64,000 bases of DNA from Eutreptiella sp. 'Long Island Sound 2002' (Eukaryota > Euglenozoa > Euglenophyceae > Eutreptiales > Eutreptiaceae). The position numbers and the translations under genes are program-made. The stretch covers positions 27,311,640 through 27,375,639 of the forward strand of contig OZ038397.1 in NCBI GenBank assembly GCA_964036045.1, read 5' to 3'. How positions within the stretch are numbered: the first letter of the stretch is position 1; every line of letters begins with the position of its first letter. The notes under the pieces were generated by a model. It did no database searches. It saw only the letters and a program-made list of their open reading frames with translations, and was not told the origin of the DNA. Positions 1-10,644 of the stretch are shown one piece after another.

Positions 1-1324
1 CTCCTGGGCGAAGAGCACCACGGGTACATATTGTACCCACTACAGAAAGTTGGCACTTTGGGTCGGATACACGCCGATTGATGGCCTGGAGTCGGAGGCC
101 TGCAGGTACCTGTTCCAGCTCGGGGGCCTGGGGTATTCCAGGAGCTACCTCAGAGGGGCGGTATCAGCAATGGGCGCATTGGAAGAAATGGGTTGGCTGC
201 CGGATTTTGTTACCGGCAGGGTGTGGAGATGCGCAAAGTGGGCCACATCTCAGGCATTGGCCCGCCCCTACGCGGGTCTTGAGGAACTCGGGGGCTTCGC
301 AAGGGCCTGTGTTGGTAGGGCACAGTGGACGGCATATGGGATGGCAGTCCTATTGTTCACGTGCCCACTGGGGGTGGGCGAGGCATCCCCCATCAAGCGT
401 GGCGGATGCCGTGCGAGGGGTCTGGGGTTCCACACCGTTAAGTGTGACCCACACTTTGTCCGCAGGAAGCTGGGAGCTACGGCAGGGCGTGGCTCCGATG
501 CTTGGACCACGAGGCGTCCGCGTCCGTGGTCCCACTGGCACACGTATGCCCTCAAGGGGCCGCCTACCTCCAAATAGTCATGGCGACCGCCCTCAGCGTT
601 TGTGCCAACGCCCACGCACGGTGGCATGCGTGGAGGAGGGGTCGGTCGGCGGCCTTGCGCTGGTTGGGTGTGCCGGTCAAATGGCTCGCCTAGTGGGGTC
701 GCTGGATGTTTGAGTCGGTGGCGGCCCACTATGGCGACGCCCAAGACGATTTCGTCGATGCCGACAACGTGCAGCTGCCATGGCCCAGTGCGTGGGGGGG
801 CATGCAGTGGGGGTGGAGGGTTGTATCCCTCAAGGACACATTCCCGGGAGAGCTTCTGGCCCTCTGCGTGCGAGAAAAGGATGTGGGTCCACAAGAAGTT
901 CTCGGAGAGTGGAGGGAGGCAGAAACCCCCGCCGACTCCAGTGCGGACCGCGGCCGACGAGCTGAAGGGGGGGGGGCAAGGGGACAACCAGCCTGCCGGG
1001 GGGGGGGGGGGGAGGCTGGACCTGAGAAGATTGGAGAGATTCCCGTCCGAAGCGGGGACGCGAGGGGCCCGGATGTCCCTCAGGCCTTCGCGGCCGTGCA
1101 GGGGCGACCAGGGTCCGAGCGTGCCGGCGGACGTCGGGAAAGAGAGGACGTCATCGACGTCGATGCCGAGCCCCCCCCCCCCCCCCTTGGCAGGCACCTC
1201 TTTCATCCGTCGCCTCCGGATCGCGGCGCACCTGACGGTTGTCGCGTCGGTCTTGGGAAAGAGGAAGCCGGCGGGACCAGCCAGGCTTGTGGGTGCGGCT
1301 GCCCGAGCGGCAGTTTCCCGCTGA
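1..1324 (+). pseudogene. Tyrosine recombinase pseudogene (copy 1)
   Basis: This matches the recombinase of the intact element (20725-22161) in broken frames. Frame 2 is used to about 480, frame 1 from about 500 to 1180, and frame 2 again to the TGA at 1322-1324. The region around the first catalytic Arg reads CPLGVGEA where the intact copy has CLLRVGEA, so that Arg is lost. The HARWHAWRRG block with the HxxR motif and the AHYGDAQDDF block with the candidate nucleophile Tyr are kept. A TAG at 691-693 replaces a Trp of the intact KWLVWWGRW. Shifts fall at long G and C runs near 968, 1000 and 1177. The acidic tail motif DVIDVDAE (about 1147-1170) is conserved. The lost Arg and broken frames mean it cannot make an active recombinase. 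Confidence 0.8.
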
Positions 1325-3357
1325 GTCGGCGGTGGGTCGGTGGTCTCGGGAGCGCCTGCGGTGCGGTGAGTGGGATGCGTGGTTGCGTGACCTGCGTGCG
1401 TGCTTGCCTAGAGCCCCGCCGGGTTTGTTGGAGCAGCGCTTAATCCAATTCCTGGATCGGGGGGTGGAGGCGGCTAGGGACTTGCGACAGCCAAATTTCC
1501 TGCCCTTAATTACCACGGCGCCGTCCTCCTTGGACTCCGGAGTCTGGTAATCCCTACTGCACGATTCCCCGTCGCCGAAGTTGCTGATGGCACGCATACG
1601 TGAAGAGGTGTTGAGTAGGGGTCTCGGGGTGGTTGGGCATATCCCTATACCGGCTGATGTATGGGAGCGCTATGTGCCAGAAACCTTTGCGTCCGTTGCT
1701 AGCCGCCATTTCTCAGGTGTTGGACCCCCGTCAGACGAGGCGGTGGTCATGCTGTATGCTTTGCGTCGCTAGAACCCGCTATTCCCTCTTCCGCCAGGGT
1801 CCCCAAGTCCGAACGGGGGAGTTTTTGCCATCCCAAAAACGCTTGATAAGTGTAGCCCGATTGTGAATTTGGTGCCGGTAAATAGAGAAATGCCTGAGAG
1901 GCCCGAGAAATTTTTGCTGCCGTCTGTGGAGGTTCTTGCCCTTTTGGCGCAGGTGGCGCAGCAGGGATCATCCTTTTTTCTCCCCCCTTTGTATGGTAGA
2001 GCGCGGAGTCTCCGGCCGGTTTTGGAGGTGCTGGGGCTACCCGGGGGGGGGGGTGACGAGGAGCTTTGTATGTGCCATATCGACCCCAGTAACTGTTTTT
2101 GGTCGCTGCGCCCGCCGGAAGCCTTCTGGGGGGCGTTCTGTATCTCGGATGGTGAAGGGGTTGTGTTGTCGTTCAGGTACCTGCCCTTTGGCTAGAAGTA
2201 TAGCCCCATTCTATGCCAGTTGTTGGAGCGCTTGGTGGAGGAGGCTGGACTTATAGGAGTGTTGGTTTTGATATACATGGACGATGTGCTCATTGTGGGA
2301 CGGGGCAAAGGGCACGTGCGTGAGCAGGCTATGCGTGCGGTGCGGGCGTTGCGTGCGGTGGGTGGTATTATCAGCCCCAAGAGCACCTTGGAGCCGGCTA
2401 CGCGCCTGGTATGGTTGGGTAAAGATGTGGACTTGAGCGGAGGCAGCCTGCGGACAGCGGCGAATGCGTGGGAAGCGTTGCTGGCCCACGGGTTGAGATT
2501 GTCTGTGGGTGTCTGTAGTGTGCGGCGCTTGCAGCAACTTCTGGGGCGCGCGCAGTGGATCTGTCGGCCTCGCTTGGGGCATAGTCCTCACTTAGCGGGG
2601 GTCTGGGCCCATGTGTTGTGCCCCCCCCCCCCGTCTGCAGTTTCCGCCGGTTAAGTTGTTGCGTTCCATGTGTGTGGTGTGTGTGTTGGCGTTGCCGGGT
2701 TGGTCAGTGGTCCCCCTGCCAAGGGAAGTGCAGAGAAAGCCACTGTATGTGTACGTTGATGCGGCGCTCGACGGGGGGGGGGTGTACAAGTGGGGTCTTT
2801 TTTCGATGGACCTTAGTTCGCGATCTGCAGTCACCCCCGAGCAACCGCCCAACCAACAGTGCGCGGAAGCGCGTGCGGTACTGTGGGGTTCAACATTCAT
2901 TCTTAACGTAGGCGTCCGCGAAGCACACCTTTTGGGTGGCAATGCGGCGGCGCTGGTGCAACTTTTGCGGTGCACAACAAGTGTTGGGCGTGTGTACCGG
3001 CAACGCCTGCTTAAGTGTTTCAGGTGCCTGTGGGCGGCATGCCCGGGTTTCACGGCGTACATTCACTTGGTGCGTGGTGTAGTGAATCCGGCAGACCGCA
3101 TCAGTAGGTTGCATGGCCAGTTTGTGGGGAGTCTGGACTTGGCGTGCGAGGCTGCGACACGTAGAGTAGGCGATTTGTGTGCTTTTGTGGACCGCAAGAC
3201 GGTCTTTATGTGGACCCTGGGTGTCCCCATGGGGCCCTCTGTGCTATCGTAGGCATGGCGGTCGGGGATCCGGACATACGAGGGGGGGGGGGGGGCGGAC
3301 TTCTATGAGGTTTTCCTACAGTATAAGCTGGAGGAGTCAGTTGGGGCAATGACGTAG
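1284..3357 (+). pseudogene. RT-RNase H pseudogene (copy 1)
   Basis: From GLWVRLPERQF (1284) to the conserved end EESVGAMT (3357) this aligns with the RT-RNase H frame of the intact element. Frame 0 runs to about 2630 through a TAA (1548) and TAGs (1770, 2193), then shifts at a C run (about 2624-2635) into frame 1. The RT active site YMDDVLIV is intact near 2271-2294. The RNase H part shows YVDAALD, a Glu in QQCAEARAVLW, LGGNAAAL where the intact copy has FGDNAAAL (the third catalytic Asp is lost), and VNPADRISR. A TAG at 3250 interrupts the last segment, and the closing stop is TAG where the intact copy has TGA. Its 11-G run at 2043 keeps frame where the intact copy has 15 Gs and loses it, which makes this copy useful for correcting the other. 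Confidence 0.85.
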
Positions 3358-3445
3358 GGTGTGAGTGCCTATGTATTTGGGCCTGCCTTGTGGGTGATGT
3401 GCATGGCGTGTATTTTTCCTGTGGCCAGTATTTTTTTCTTGCGTT

Positions 3446-3872
3446 ATGACTTGCAAAAAGGGCAAGAAGCGCAACCGTGGGCGACACCGGCACAGGCGTT
3501 CCCAGGAGGCGACCGCCCGGAGGCGACAGCAATGCGGGGCGCGCCTGCGCAGAGCCCTCCGCGGGCCGGTGCGCCGGGTGCTGCTGGGCATAGCCGCCAA
3601 ATTTTTTTTTAGGAGCGACGTGCCGGAGGCCCTCGCCCCTGGGGTTCAGCGGGACGCCTGCCCAGGCTTTCCTCCCTGGGGGGGACCCCGGCGTCAAGCC
3701 ACCCGGCCAACAGCACCTCTGCTGCCACAAGTGGCGAGTGGAGGACCTGCTGGGCACCGTCTCCTTGACGTTGAGTAGGCATTGCCTGCACGGAGGCAGA
3801 CATATGCCATATGTGTTCGTGCAAGGCTCCCTGTGGCCGGTGGTGGGCGTGGCTCACCTGTTTGATCCGTAA
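3446..3872 (+). pseudogene. Arg-rich accessory ORF, decayed (copy 1)
   Basis: An ATG at 3446 opens a very basic frame (MTCKKGKKRNRGRHRHRRSQ and onward, Arg/Lys-rich for about 45 residues), downstream of the RT-RNase H end. It corresponds in position and character to the ORF at 24207-24722 in the intact element. The frame closes with TAG at 3778, but the conserved C-terminal motif PYVFVQGSLWPVVG (intact PYLWVQGSYPLVVR) follows in another frame and ends at TAA 3870-3872, so one shift has occurred. I know no family for it. The basic start suggests nucleic-acid binding or a nuclear-import role, which is inference. Confidence 0.6.
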
Positions 3873-3904
3873 GGGACAAGCTGTGTGGGTATGCTCTCCT
3901 CCTT

Positions 3905-4106
3905 TTTGGGCATGACCCAGACCCATGGGGGGCGGCACACTGTCGAGTTTGACAATGGTGCTTCGGTGTCCGTGCTTGTGTGCTCTCATTTGTGCTAAAT
4001 CTTAGATCACTCTCTGATCTATGGTTTAGCTCTGCTTGTGGTGTGTGTGTGTGTGCGTGTGTGTGTGGTGTGCATGCGTGCGTTTTTGTTGCAGAGCATT
4101 TTGTGT
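3905..4106 (+). repeat. Right terminal repeat of copy 1 (B1-like and A2-like)
   Basis: A B1-like block, GGGGCGGCACACTG near 3929-3942, precedes an A2-like block starting AAATCTTAG near 3998. This is the same order as B1 (25472) and A2 (25564) in the intact element. The A2-like block opens with a 7-bp hairpin, TAGATCA/TGATCTA, at 4003-4021. It then runs through a GT-rich stretch to GCAGAGCATTTT. The sequence differs from the intact A repeat but the layout is the same. Confidence 0.65.
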
Positions 4107-4858
4107 GGCCCCTTGAGTTGGGGTTAGGGATTTGCACACCACGCTTTGTTGCGTGGCCCCTTGAGTTGGGGTGAGAGACTCTCAATCCAGGCTTTGTTGT
4201 GTGGCCCCTTGAGTTGGGGTTAGGGACTCTCAATCCGCGCTTTGTTGTGTGGCCCCTTGGGTTGGGGTTTGGGACTCTCAACCACCACAACAAAGCGTGG
4301 ATTGAGAGTCCCTCACGCCAACTCAAGGGGCCACACAACAAAGCGTGGATTCAGAGGTCCTAACCCCAACTCAAGGGGCCACACAACAAAGCGTGGATTC
4401 AGAGTTCCTAACCCCAACCCAAGGGGCAACGCAACGAAGCGTGGATTGCGAGTCGCTAACCCCAACTGAAGTGGCCACACAACAAAGCGTGGATTGAGAG
4501 TCCCTCACCCCAACTCAAGGGGCCACGCAACAAATCGTGGACTGCGAGTCCCTCACCCCAACTCAAGGGGCCACACAACAAAGCGTGGATTGAGAGTCCC
4601 TAACCCCAACTCAAGGGGCCACACAACAAGGCGTGGATTGAAAGTCCCTAACCCCAAGTAAAGGGGCCACGCAACAAAGCGTGGGTTGAAAGTCCCTAAC
4701 CCCAACTCAAGGGGCCACACAACAAAGCGTGGATTGAGAGTCCCTAACCCCAACTCAAGGGGCCACGCAACAAAGTGTACTCTCAATCCACGCTACCTTC
4801 CGTGGCCCTTTGAGTTGGGGTGAGGCACTCTCAATCCACGCTTTGTTGCGTGGCCCAG
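4103..4858. repeat. 48-bp tandem array with two orientation switches
   Basis: Units of 48 bp contain the core CAACTCAAGGGGCCACACAA. About four units run in reverse orientation (4103-4275), about ten and a half forward (4279-4785) and about one and a half in reverse again (4786-4858). The first switch at about 4275-4282 makes a large inverted repeat. Because 48 is a multiple of three, open frames with a 16-residue period appear on both strands, but they are artefacts of the repeat. The array starts exactly where copy 1 ends. Confidence 0.9.
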
Positions 4859-4997
4859 CTATGTGTATAGCGACCTAGTCGGCTACCAGACCTCAGACGT
4901 CAGACTTTTATGGACCACCATTACCCAACCATGAACCCCCCTCCCCCACACCCCTTGATTGTGCACTACATCAACCCCCCCCCCCCCAAGCCTTTGG
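4859..4997. repeat. Dispersed block R2, left copy
   Basis: The block begins near GTATAGCGACCTAGTCGGCT and ends in a C run followed by AAGCCTTTG. It is repeated at 8593-8727 and 53544-53660, and in diverged form at about 9541-9620. The copies at 8593 and 53544 mark the beginning of the helicase units. This left copy is cut at 4997, where the YR element starts. Confidence 0.85.
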
Positions 4998-5725
4998 ACG
5001 AGGCTCTATGCTTCAGATGCAACAAGAACGGTGACAAGGTTGTTCAGCGAGAACTGGGCCCGTACTCCGCAAAATGGGCGAGGTGGCTCCGTGACTATGG
5101 GTCCACAGGTCGTCGCAGGTCGCCCATCATGTGCCCTTCCGGATCGCCATGGTTGGAGTCATTCCTGGAATTCGGGTTCCGGGGAACGGAGTACGCCAAT
5201 CACAGGTGGCATTGTTGGAAACGCGGGGGTGCTGCCCTGCAGAAGTACCTCGCCCTCCCTGCGGAGATCCGGCAATTGTGGGGACGATGGAAATCACGGA
5301 GGGTGGCGGAGGACTACGCACAGCCACCTGAAGAGTATAAAATCTGGACCTCCATCAGACTACCATGGCCAGAGGGACCCTCCAGGTTCGTTAAGCGCAC
5401 GGCGCGAGGGCACGACTTCTGGCCTGCAGCGATTTCGGAGTCATTTCGGGACGGACAGCAAACTGTGGAGCAGCAGCCGGACGTTGGGTCCAAGCGAGCG
5501 TGCATTGTACTGTCGGATGATGACACGCCTCAGCGACCTGGAGTCCCGGTGCGCCGCACCGTCAAGGTGCGTAGACATGGCAGTGCCAGCCCCGTGGCAT
5601 TGGCAGCCCTGGGGCCCCGAGTTGGCCGAGTGGATCCTGCAGCGAGTACGGGATGGGGCGGTTCGGGAGTGGTGCAGCAAGCTGCGGGAGGTGATGGACC
5701 TCCTGCCAAGCAGCGGAGGCGATGA
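4998..5725 (+). pseudogene. Tyrosine recombinase, C-terminal fragment (copy 2)
   Basis: Frame 2 from the junction to the TGA at 5723-5725 aligns with the intact recombinase from about residue 190 on. HRWHCWKRGGAALQKYLAL corresponds to ARWHAWRRGGSAALRWLGL, and WGRWKSRRVAEDYAQ to WGRWLSETVAVHYAD, including the candidate nucleophile Tyr. The HxxR motif reads HCWK, so the second catalytic Arg is Lys or displaced by one. The first catalytic Arg is in the missing part. The tail carries CIVLSDDD, a good match to a SUMO-interacting motif, followed by basic patches ending PPAKQRRR. An ATG at 4910 opens this frame, but it lies in the flanking block, so the first 30 residues are not recombinase. It is a fragment without recombinase activity. 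Confidence 0.75.
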
Positions 5726-7601
5726 TGGCTGGATCCTGGGACGGCTGCTGGTGCTGGTGCTCAGGATGTGGAGGCATTCGTCAGAGTTAGGGATACCGCA
5801 CCCCGGGGTACATATCGGTCAGTTTTTTGTGCAGCTCACGAGGGACGCGTGGCTGATCTGGTTGCGAGATTCCACTTCCCCAAAATTGATTGTGGTGCCA
5901 TTGACTACGACCATTTTAGAGAGGGGGGTGGGACCTGTGGGTAATGTCCGCATCCCCCCCGATATTTGGAAGGCATTGGTGCCGGGTAACTTTGGCGAGG
6001 TGAGCAGGCGGTCCTTTTCTTCTCTGGCGCCTGTAACGGGCCAGTCTGCGGTCCTGGCCAGGGCATTGGTACAGCAAGGGGTACTGCGCCCCTGTCTTGC
6101 GGACGGTTTGGGCCCCAATGGGTCCCTTTTCGCTATCCCGAAAAACAGCGAAAAGGCAAGCTGTATTTGCAACATGGTCCTTTTCAACAAGGCCCAGGGG
6201 TGCGACAGCCCCCCCTTGCGATTGCCAACCGTTGCGCTTGTCGCTTTTTTACAGATTGTGCATTGGAATATACATTTGGATTTCGTTCCAGCCGGTTGTG
6301 CGGGGGTGGTGGGGGATAATGTCATGTTTCTTCTTCACCAGATGGCGTCGCTCAAAGCTGACCCGCCCTGTGTCGGGGAGGAGCCTGTTTTGTGTGCATG
6401 TCATATCGATCTTAGTAATTGTTTTTGGTCTCTGAAGACCCCTGTTGAATTTACTGACGCCTTTCGAGTTTCAGTGGATGGAGTATTGTATAGTTTTGAT
6501 TGTCTCCCGTTCGGGTGGACCCACAGTCCAGCCATTTGCCAGGCCGTGATGGTCAGGCTGGTGCAGAGCGCGAGGGTGCAGGGGGTCTTGGTGCTTGTCT
6601 ACCTGGACGATGTGTTTATCATTGGGTATGGCAGGAAGTGGGTTAGAATGCAGGCGGGTGTTGTTGCTTCACGCCTGAGGGAGGAAGGGGCCATTGTCAG
6701 TCCAAAAAGCACTTTGGAGGCCGCCGTTGGTTTGGCATGGATTGGAAAGTTTTTCGATTTCCAGGCTGCCACTGTGTCCACGGCGCGCGGAAATTGGCAA
6801 GCTTTGGTGGCGCGCTGGTGGCAACTGGCTGTAGGCCCTTGTACACGCCGCCGTTTGCTACGCTTTTTGGGCAGGTTGCTGTGGTTTGTGCGCCCAAATT
6901 GGGCAGTGCTGCCGTTCGTGGCGCCGGTGTGGGCGCATATACAGTGGCAGCCTCAGTGGTTGGCTGACGCCCCCTTGCGTTTGTTGCACACCCTTGCGGG
7001 CTTGCTGCCATGGGGGCTGATGGCATGGAGGCCGTTGGTTTTTTTTAAGAAGCCGCGCGATTGGGCTGAGTACATTTTTTTTTATGGAGCCTGCGATGGG
7101 CGAACCTGGAGGATGGCGCTGTGGGGATACACAATGGGGGGAAGGTCAGGGATCGTACATGAGGTGTTGTGCAATCAGCAGATTGCAGAGTTCGCGGCAT
7201 TAGAGTACGCAGTGCATTTCGTGTCCGCATTGGGGTGGGACAGAGTAGGTCTGGTTGGAGATAAGTTTTCGGTACTGCAAAGTTTTGCGGCGGGAAAAGC
7301 GAGTGTGGGGTTGCGAGTGCAGAATAGAATTTTGCGACGGCTGGTATACGCGTGCACACGGTCGCGTAGGTCGTGGTATCTGTGCTGGGTCCCGGGGGAA
7401 TGCAACCCGGCGGATCCTTTCAGCCGTATCTAGTCGGCCCGGAGGGGGGACTATGCCGCAGCACAAGAGGAGGCCACACGTCGGCTGAGGTTGGCTATGG
7501 GCGGCCCCACGGTGTTAGTCCAGCATGTATGGACGTTGGAGCTACCGGTGATAAAGCAGCTGCAGGGTTATGTGGGCATGAAGGTCCGGAAGCCTGCCTG
7601 A
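5577..7601 (+). CDS. Reverse transcriptase-RNase H (copy 2)
   Basis: The ATG at 5577 starts the RT frame. It lies inside the end of the recombinase ORF and one frame forward of it, as in the intact element. The frame is open for 618 codons to the TAG at 7431. The order is an N-terminal region (ELAEWILQRVRDG), LFAIPK, CHIDLSNCFWSL with the first RT catalytic Asp, LPFGWTHSP, the active site VYLDDVFIIG (about 6598-6627), and SPKSTLEAAVGLAWIGK. An RNase H domain follows with Asp in YGACDGRTW, Glu in IAEFAALEY, Asp in VGDKFSVL and Asp in CNPADPFSR. Past the TAG the same frame stays open to the TGA at 7599 and still aligns with the intact tail (RGDYAAAQEEATRRL versus NGDLGLAREVAARRV), so the TAG probably interrupts the original coding sequence. 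All visible catalytic residues are present. Confidence 0.85.
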
Positions 7602-8007
7602 CGCGCCGCAACGCCCTGCTTTTGGTCCTTGGGCCGTTGGCTGCAAGCAGCTGGGCGTCGTGCCGGTGTCCTCCGACGCGCCCTTGCCCGGTGCTGCAAA
7701 CAAACACAACGGTCAACCTTTGGCCGAGCCGGGTGAGGGTGCAGACGGGGACCAGCGGGGAGCACGGCGCCCGATAGCTCTGAGCATGCGAGTGTCTGCG
7801 TGGTAGGGAGACGGTGCGAGGTTACAGCGGCACGAGTGCTATAATTGACGCAGTGCGACTGCGAGGGGGGGTGTCACGGCGTAGGCGTGTGTTGCGCGGG
7901 GTGCGTGTGTTGCACGGCGCGGCCGATCAAGGCGCGCAGCCGGTATCTATTTTTTTTCTTTCAGGGCAGATTCAGCCTGCTATCATGTCGGTGTAGGGGA
8001 GTGTTTG
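7602..8007. other. Non-coding 3' part of copy 2
   Basis: No convincing gene is seen. In the other YR elements the Arg-rich accessory ORF lies at this place, but nothing clearly like it is found here, only short GC-rich frames. The sequence is GC-rich with a T-run at 7951-7958. Confidence 0.4.
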
Positions 8008-8340
8008 CGCCCCAGACTCGCATACCGACGCTACTTATCGTTTTCTGTGTGCATGTGCTTTTGCTTGTTGGCAGATGTGAATTTAGACCAAAATGAGGTT
8101 TGCCATAAGCAAACCCAAGTTTGGTCTGTGCCGGATTGAGTGTATATGTGTCTGCACTGATTATCCGCTCAGTTGTCTTTTATATTTTGTATGTCGATGG
8201 CCCACCCACCCACCCTGGACAGTATCTATGGCACAGGCTGCCTTATGCAGCATCACGCCCCAGACTCGCATACCGACGCTACTTATCGTTTTCTGTGTGC
8301 ATGTGCTTTTGCTTGTTGGCAGATGCGAATTTAGACCAAA
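8008..8340. repeat. Pair of 85-bp direct repeats at the right end of copy 2
   Basis: 8008-8092 and 8256-8340 are the same 85 bp with one mismatch, 163 bp apart, beginning CGCCCCAGACTCGCATACCG and ending TTAGACCAAA. Their inner part (GCTTTTGCTTGTTGGCAGATG without its last base) resembles the end of the A repeat of the intact element (TTTTTGCTTGTTGCCAGCAG). A repeated terminal block at the right end fits the split-repeat layout of Ngaro-like elements. The left partner is gone because the 5' end is truncated. Confidence 0.7.
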
Positions 8341-8592
8341 CCAACTCAAGGGGCCACACAACAAAGCGTGGATTGAAAGTCCCTAACCCCAAGTAAAGGG
8401 GCCACGCAACGAAGCGTGGGTTGAAAGTCCCTAACCCCAACTCAAGGGGCCACACAACAAAGCGTGGATTGAGAGTCCCTAACCCCAACTCAAGGGGCCA
8501 CGCAACAAAGTGTACTCTCAATCCACGCTACCTTCCGTGGCCCTTTGAGTTGGGGTGAGGGACTCTCAATCCACGCTTTGTTGCGTGGCCCA
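8341..8592. repeat. 48-bp array, second block
   Basis: About four forward units and one and a half reverse units are nearly identical to 4613-4858, in the same order. This is the right half of the duplication that brackets copy 2. Confidence 0.9.
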
Positions 8593-8727
8593 GCTATGTG
8601 TATAGCGACCTAGTCGGCTATCAGACCTCAGACGTCAGACTTTTATGGACCACCATTACCCAACCATGAACCCCCCTCCCCCACACCCCTTGATTGTGCA
8701 CTACATCAACCCCCCCCCAAGCCTTTG
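8593..8727. repeat. Dispersed block R2, right copy
   Basis: This is nearly identical to 4859-4997. Unlike that copy it continues into the sequence that also follows the 53544 copy (TTGTCCAC, C runs, the CACCGTCGG segment and GGAAGAAAGG). It is therefore the natural start of helicase unit A. Confidence 0.8.
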
Positions 8728-8950
8728 TCCACATCAAAATTCTTCAGTTGAAAAAGCCCCCCCCCCCCAGGGGTGACCCATCCATGCCTCCCCCCACCGT
8801 CGGCTGCTTTCAAGCTGCGCCCCCCCCCCCCCTAGGAAGAAAGGTGTCACGGAAAACACCCCCCCCCCGTTGGAAAACAATTGCAATTTCCTGCACCTCA
8901 CATTTGTTGTTGACAACGCTGTATGTGACAACTTGAATTTGATTATGCAG

Positions 8951-9100
8951 AACACCCACATGGTGTTTTGGTTGTTTGTGCTGACAATTTGCTTATGCAG
9001 AACACCCCTAAGGTGTTCTCATTGTTTGCGGTCTAGGCCTTGGCGCCTATGACCACAGACCCCTTCAATGATGAGCATGCTAACAACAGCTGAGAAGGGG
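8951..9100 (+). repeat. Hairpin module 1 (HP1 twice, HP2, HP3)
   Basis: HP1 (stem AACACC/GGTGTT, 5-nt loop) occurs at 8951-8967 and 9001-9017. HP2, a 25-bp GGTC-TAGGC / GCCTA-T-GACC hairpin, is at 9030-9054. HP3, 41 bp with stem CCCCTTC/GAAGGGG, is at 9060-9100. Stems are kept between copies while loops vary, which points to a folded RNA or DNA. About 150 bp further on lies a diverged copy of the segment ACCCCTGCAGGGACC (9277-9291). Confidence 0.75.
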
Positions 9101-9540
9101 TTCTGACATGTTTGTCTCTGCAGACCATTGAAATTTGTTGGACGATGCATGACTTTTGACATGTGTTGCCTAGGCCTCTCCGTAGCCCCCACACCGAGTT
9201 TCATGGGATGTGGATTGTGGGCTGTGGATTGTCCAGCACGACACAATGCTCCGTCACGCGTGGGTCTGTGTGTGGACCCCTGCAGGGACCTGTTTCTTGG
9301 GCCTTGTTTTGTGCGGACCGAGCTTTTGAAAACAGAAAGGACTTCGTGGCCGAGGAAAGGGACATCCGCTGCGCAGCTGCCACCAGCAGCCAATCTATCA
9401 TGTCCTACCAAATGCGTACCACGTCCTCCCATAAAAAACCCCTTGTCCTCTTCCTGCTTCGTCATACTCTGCTTTCCCTTCTGCTATTTCTCGAGGAAGT
9501 ATGGGAAATCATTCACGGAATACCATAGTGTAGGGAAAAC

Positions 9541-9620
9541 CAGCTATGGGTATAGTAACCCAAAGGGCTCTCAATCTTCAGACTTCAGATCTTTATGGTC
9601 CATCCCCCCCAACCCCCAAC
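9541..9620. repeat. Diverged copy of block R2
   Basis: GTATAGTAACCCAAAGGG, then TTCAGACTTCAGA, TCTTTATGGTCCAT and C runs follow the R2 layout but with many substitutions. From here to about 10280 I see no gene, only non-coding sequence with C runs. Confidence 0.5.
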
Positions 9621-10279
9621 CCCCCAAGCCCCCCATGATAGACCCTGCCCCCCCCCCCCCCAATATTAGACTTGCGTCTTGCCCGCCATATCAGACTTGC
9701 CCCCCCCCCACTTTCTCTTGTACCTCCCCCCTCACTGAAACTAAACAGCCTCAAGTCTGTGGAAGGCCGAATGAGTGCCATGCTTTGCACCATAGACTTG
9801 GGAGCGTGTGGTCTATATACAGCCCGCTTTCCCTGGGGGCCGCTTAAATGGAAGGGTCTACTGATCCAGCACTATTGATTGCAGGTCCGCAGTGCCTACT
9901 GTTCAGCGCCAATACTACCGACAATTTGTACATGTCACTACATGATGTACATAGATAGTGGAGCACGCCAGCCAAGAAGGGGACACACTGAGTTCCTTTG
10001 CGATTGTGAACACCTAGACTAACGGCTGAAACTGTCTATGGCGGGGACATTCAGTGTATCAGTACCAACCATTGTTCCCCTCTCTCTCTTGCCCAATTCT
10101 GCACCTTGCTTCCTTTGCAGACCATGACCGTAGGCATGAACTAGGTATGTAAATAACAACAGGGTCCGTTTTGTTGGTGGGCGCCCCATCAGGCTTTTCT
10201 CCTAGTGGCAACAAGTGGAAAATGGGAAAATATGGAACCTGGGGGAAAGTGAGGGAACCTGGGCATAGCAACCCCCCCC

Positions 10280-10425
10280 CCGTTTCGAATAATAAAAGTG
10301 CAGCCCCCCCCCCCCCAAGACACATAGTAACTTCACTTCAGGAAAATGGTGATAAAAGTGCAGTACCCCCCCCCCCACCACCACAGAGACACAGGAACTT
10401 CACTTCAGGAAAATGGTGGGTTGGG
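10280..10425. repeat. Local tandem duplication around C runs
   Basis: AATAAAAGTGCAG, a C run, ACACATAGTAACTTCACTTC and GGAAAATGGTG is followed at once by a second, slightly changed copy (GATAAAAGTGCAG, C run, ACACAGGAACTTCACTTC and GGAAAATGGTG). The unit is about 75 bp. No gene is seen here. Confidence 0.7.
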
Positions 10426-10644
10426 GAAAATATGCCTGCATGTGTGCATGTCATGTTGTTTGGTCTCCTTTCACTTGCAGCGGTAGGTAAGGTGAGTAAG
10501 CCCAGGAGGGGCCACCCCCTGGTAGAGTCATTGCGATTGAGCACGGTTGTGCTCAGATTGTGGCTCCTGTGCATGCATACGACGCATTAAGGGGTAGGCC
10601 ACGCGTGGTGCGCTCGGTAAACCCTTGTTTAGGTTACCCAGGGG

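Larger units (their letters stand above)
1..4106 (+). mobile_element. Decayed YR retrotransposon, copy 1 (5' end outside window)
   Basis: The whole stretch aligns in order with the well-preserved element at 19450-25764: recombinase, reverse transcriptase, RNase H, an Arg-rich small ORF and a right terminal repeat. The window opens inside the recombinase, at about residue 42 of the intact frame, so Gag and the left terminus are missing from view. Reading frames are broken by several in-frame TAG/TAA codons and by shifts at G or C runs. It is therefore a decayed relative, not an active copy. The right end is near 4106, where the 48-bp array starts abruptly. Confidence 0.85.
4998..8340 (+). mobile_element. 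5'-truncated YR retroelement, copy 2
   Basis: The segment starts abruptly inside recombinase coding sequence, continues through RT and RNase H, and ends with a pair of 85-bp direct repeats. The second of these stops exactly where the 48-bp array resumes (8341). It lacks Gag and about two fifths of the recombinase. It is flanked by near-identical copies (about 385 bp) of array plus block R2: 4613-4997 and 8341-8727. The protein sequence is clearly diverged from copies 1 and 3, so this is a separate lineage of the same family. Confidence 0.8.

Noticed and set aside
4553-4786. Repeated membrane-like protein on the - strand (GLGTLNPRFVVWPLE units)
   Set aside because: It is the 48-bp array read in a frame kept open because 48 is divisible by three. 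There is no start context and orientation flips break it.
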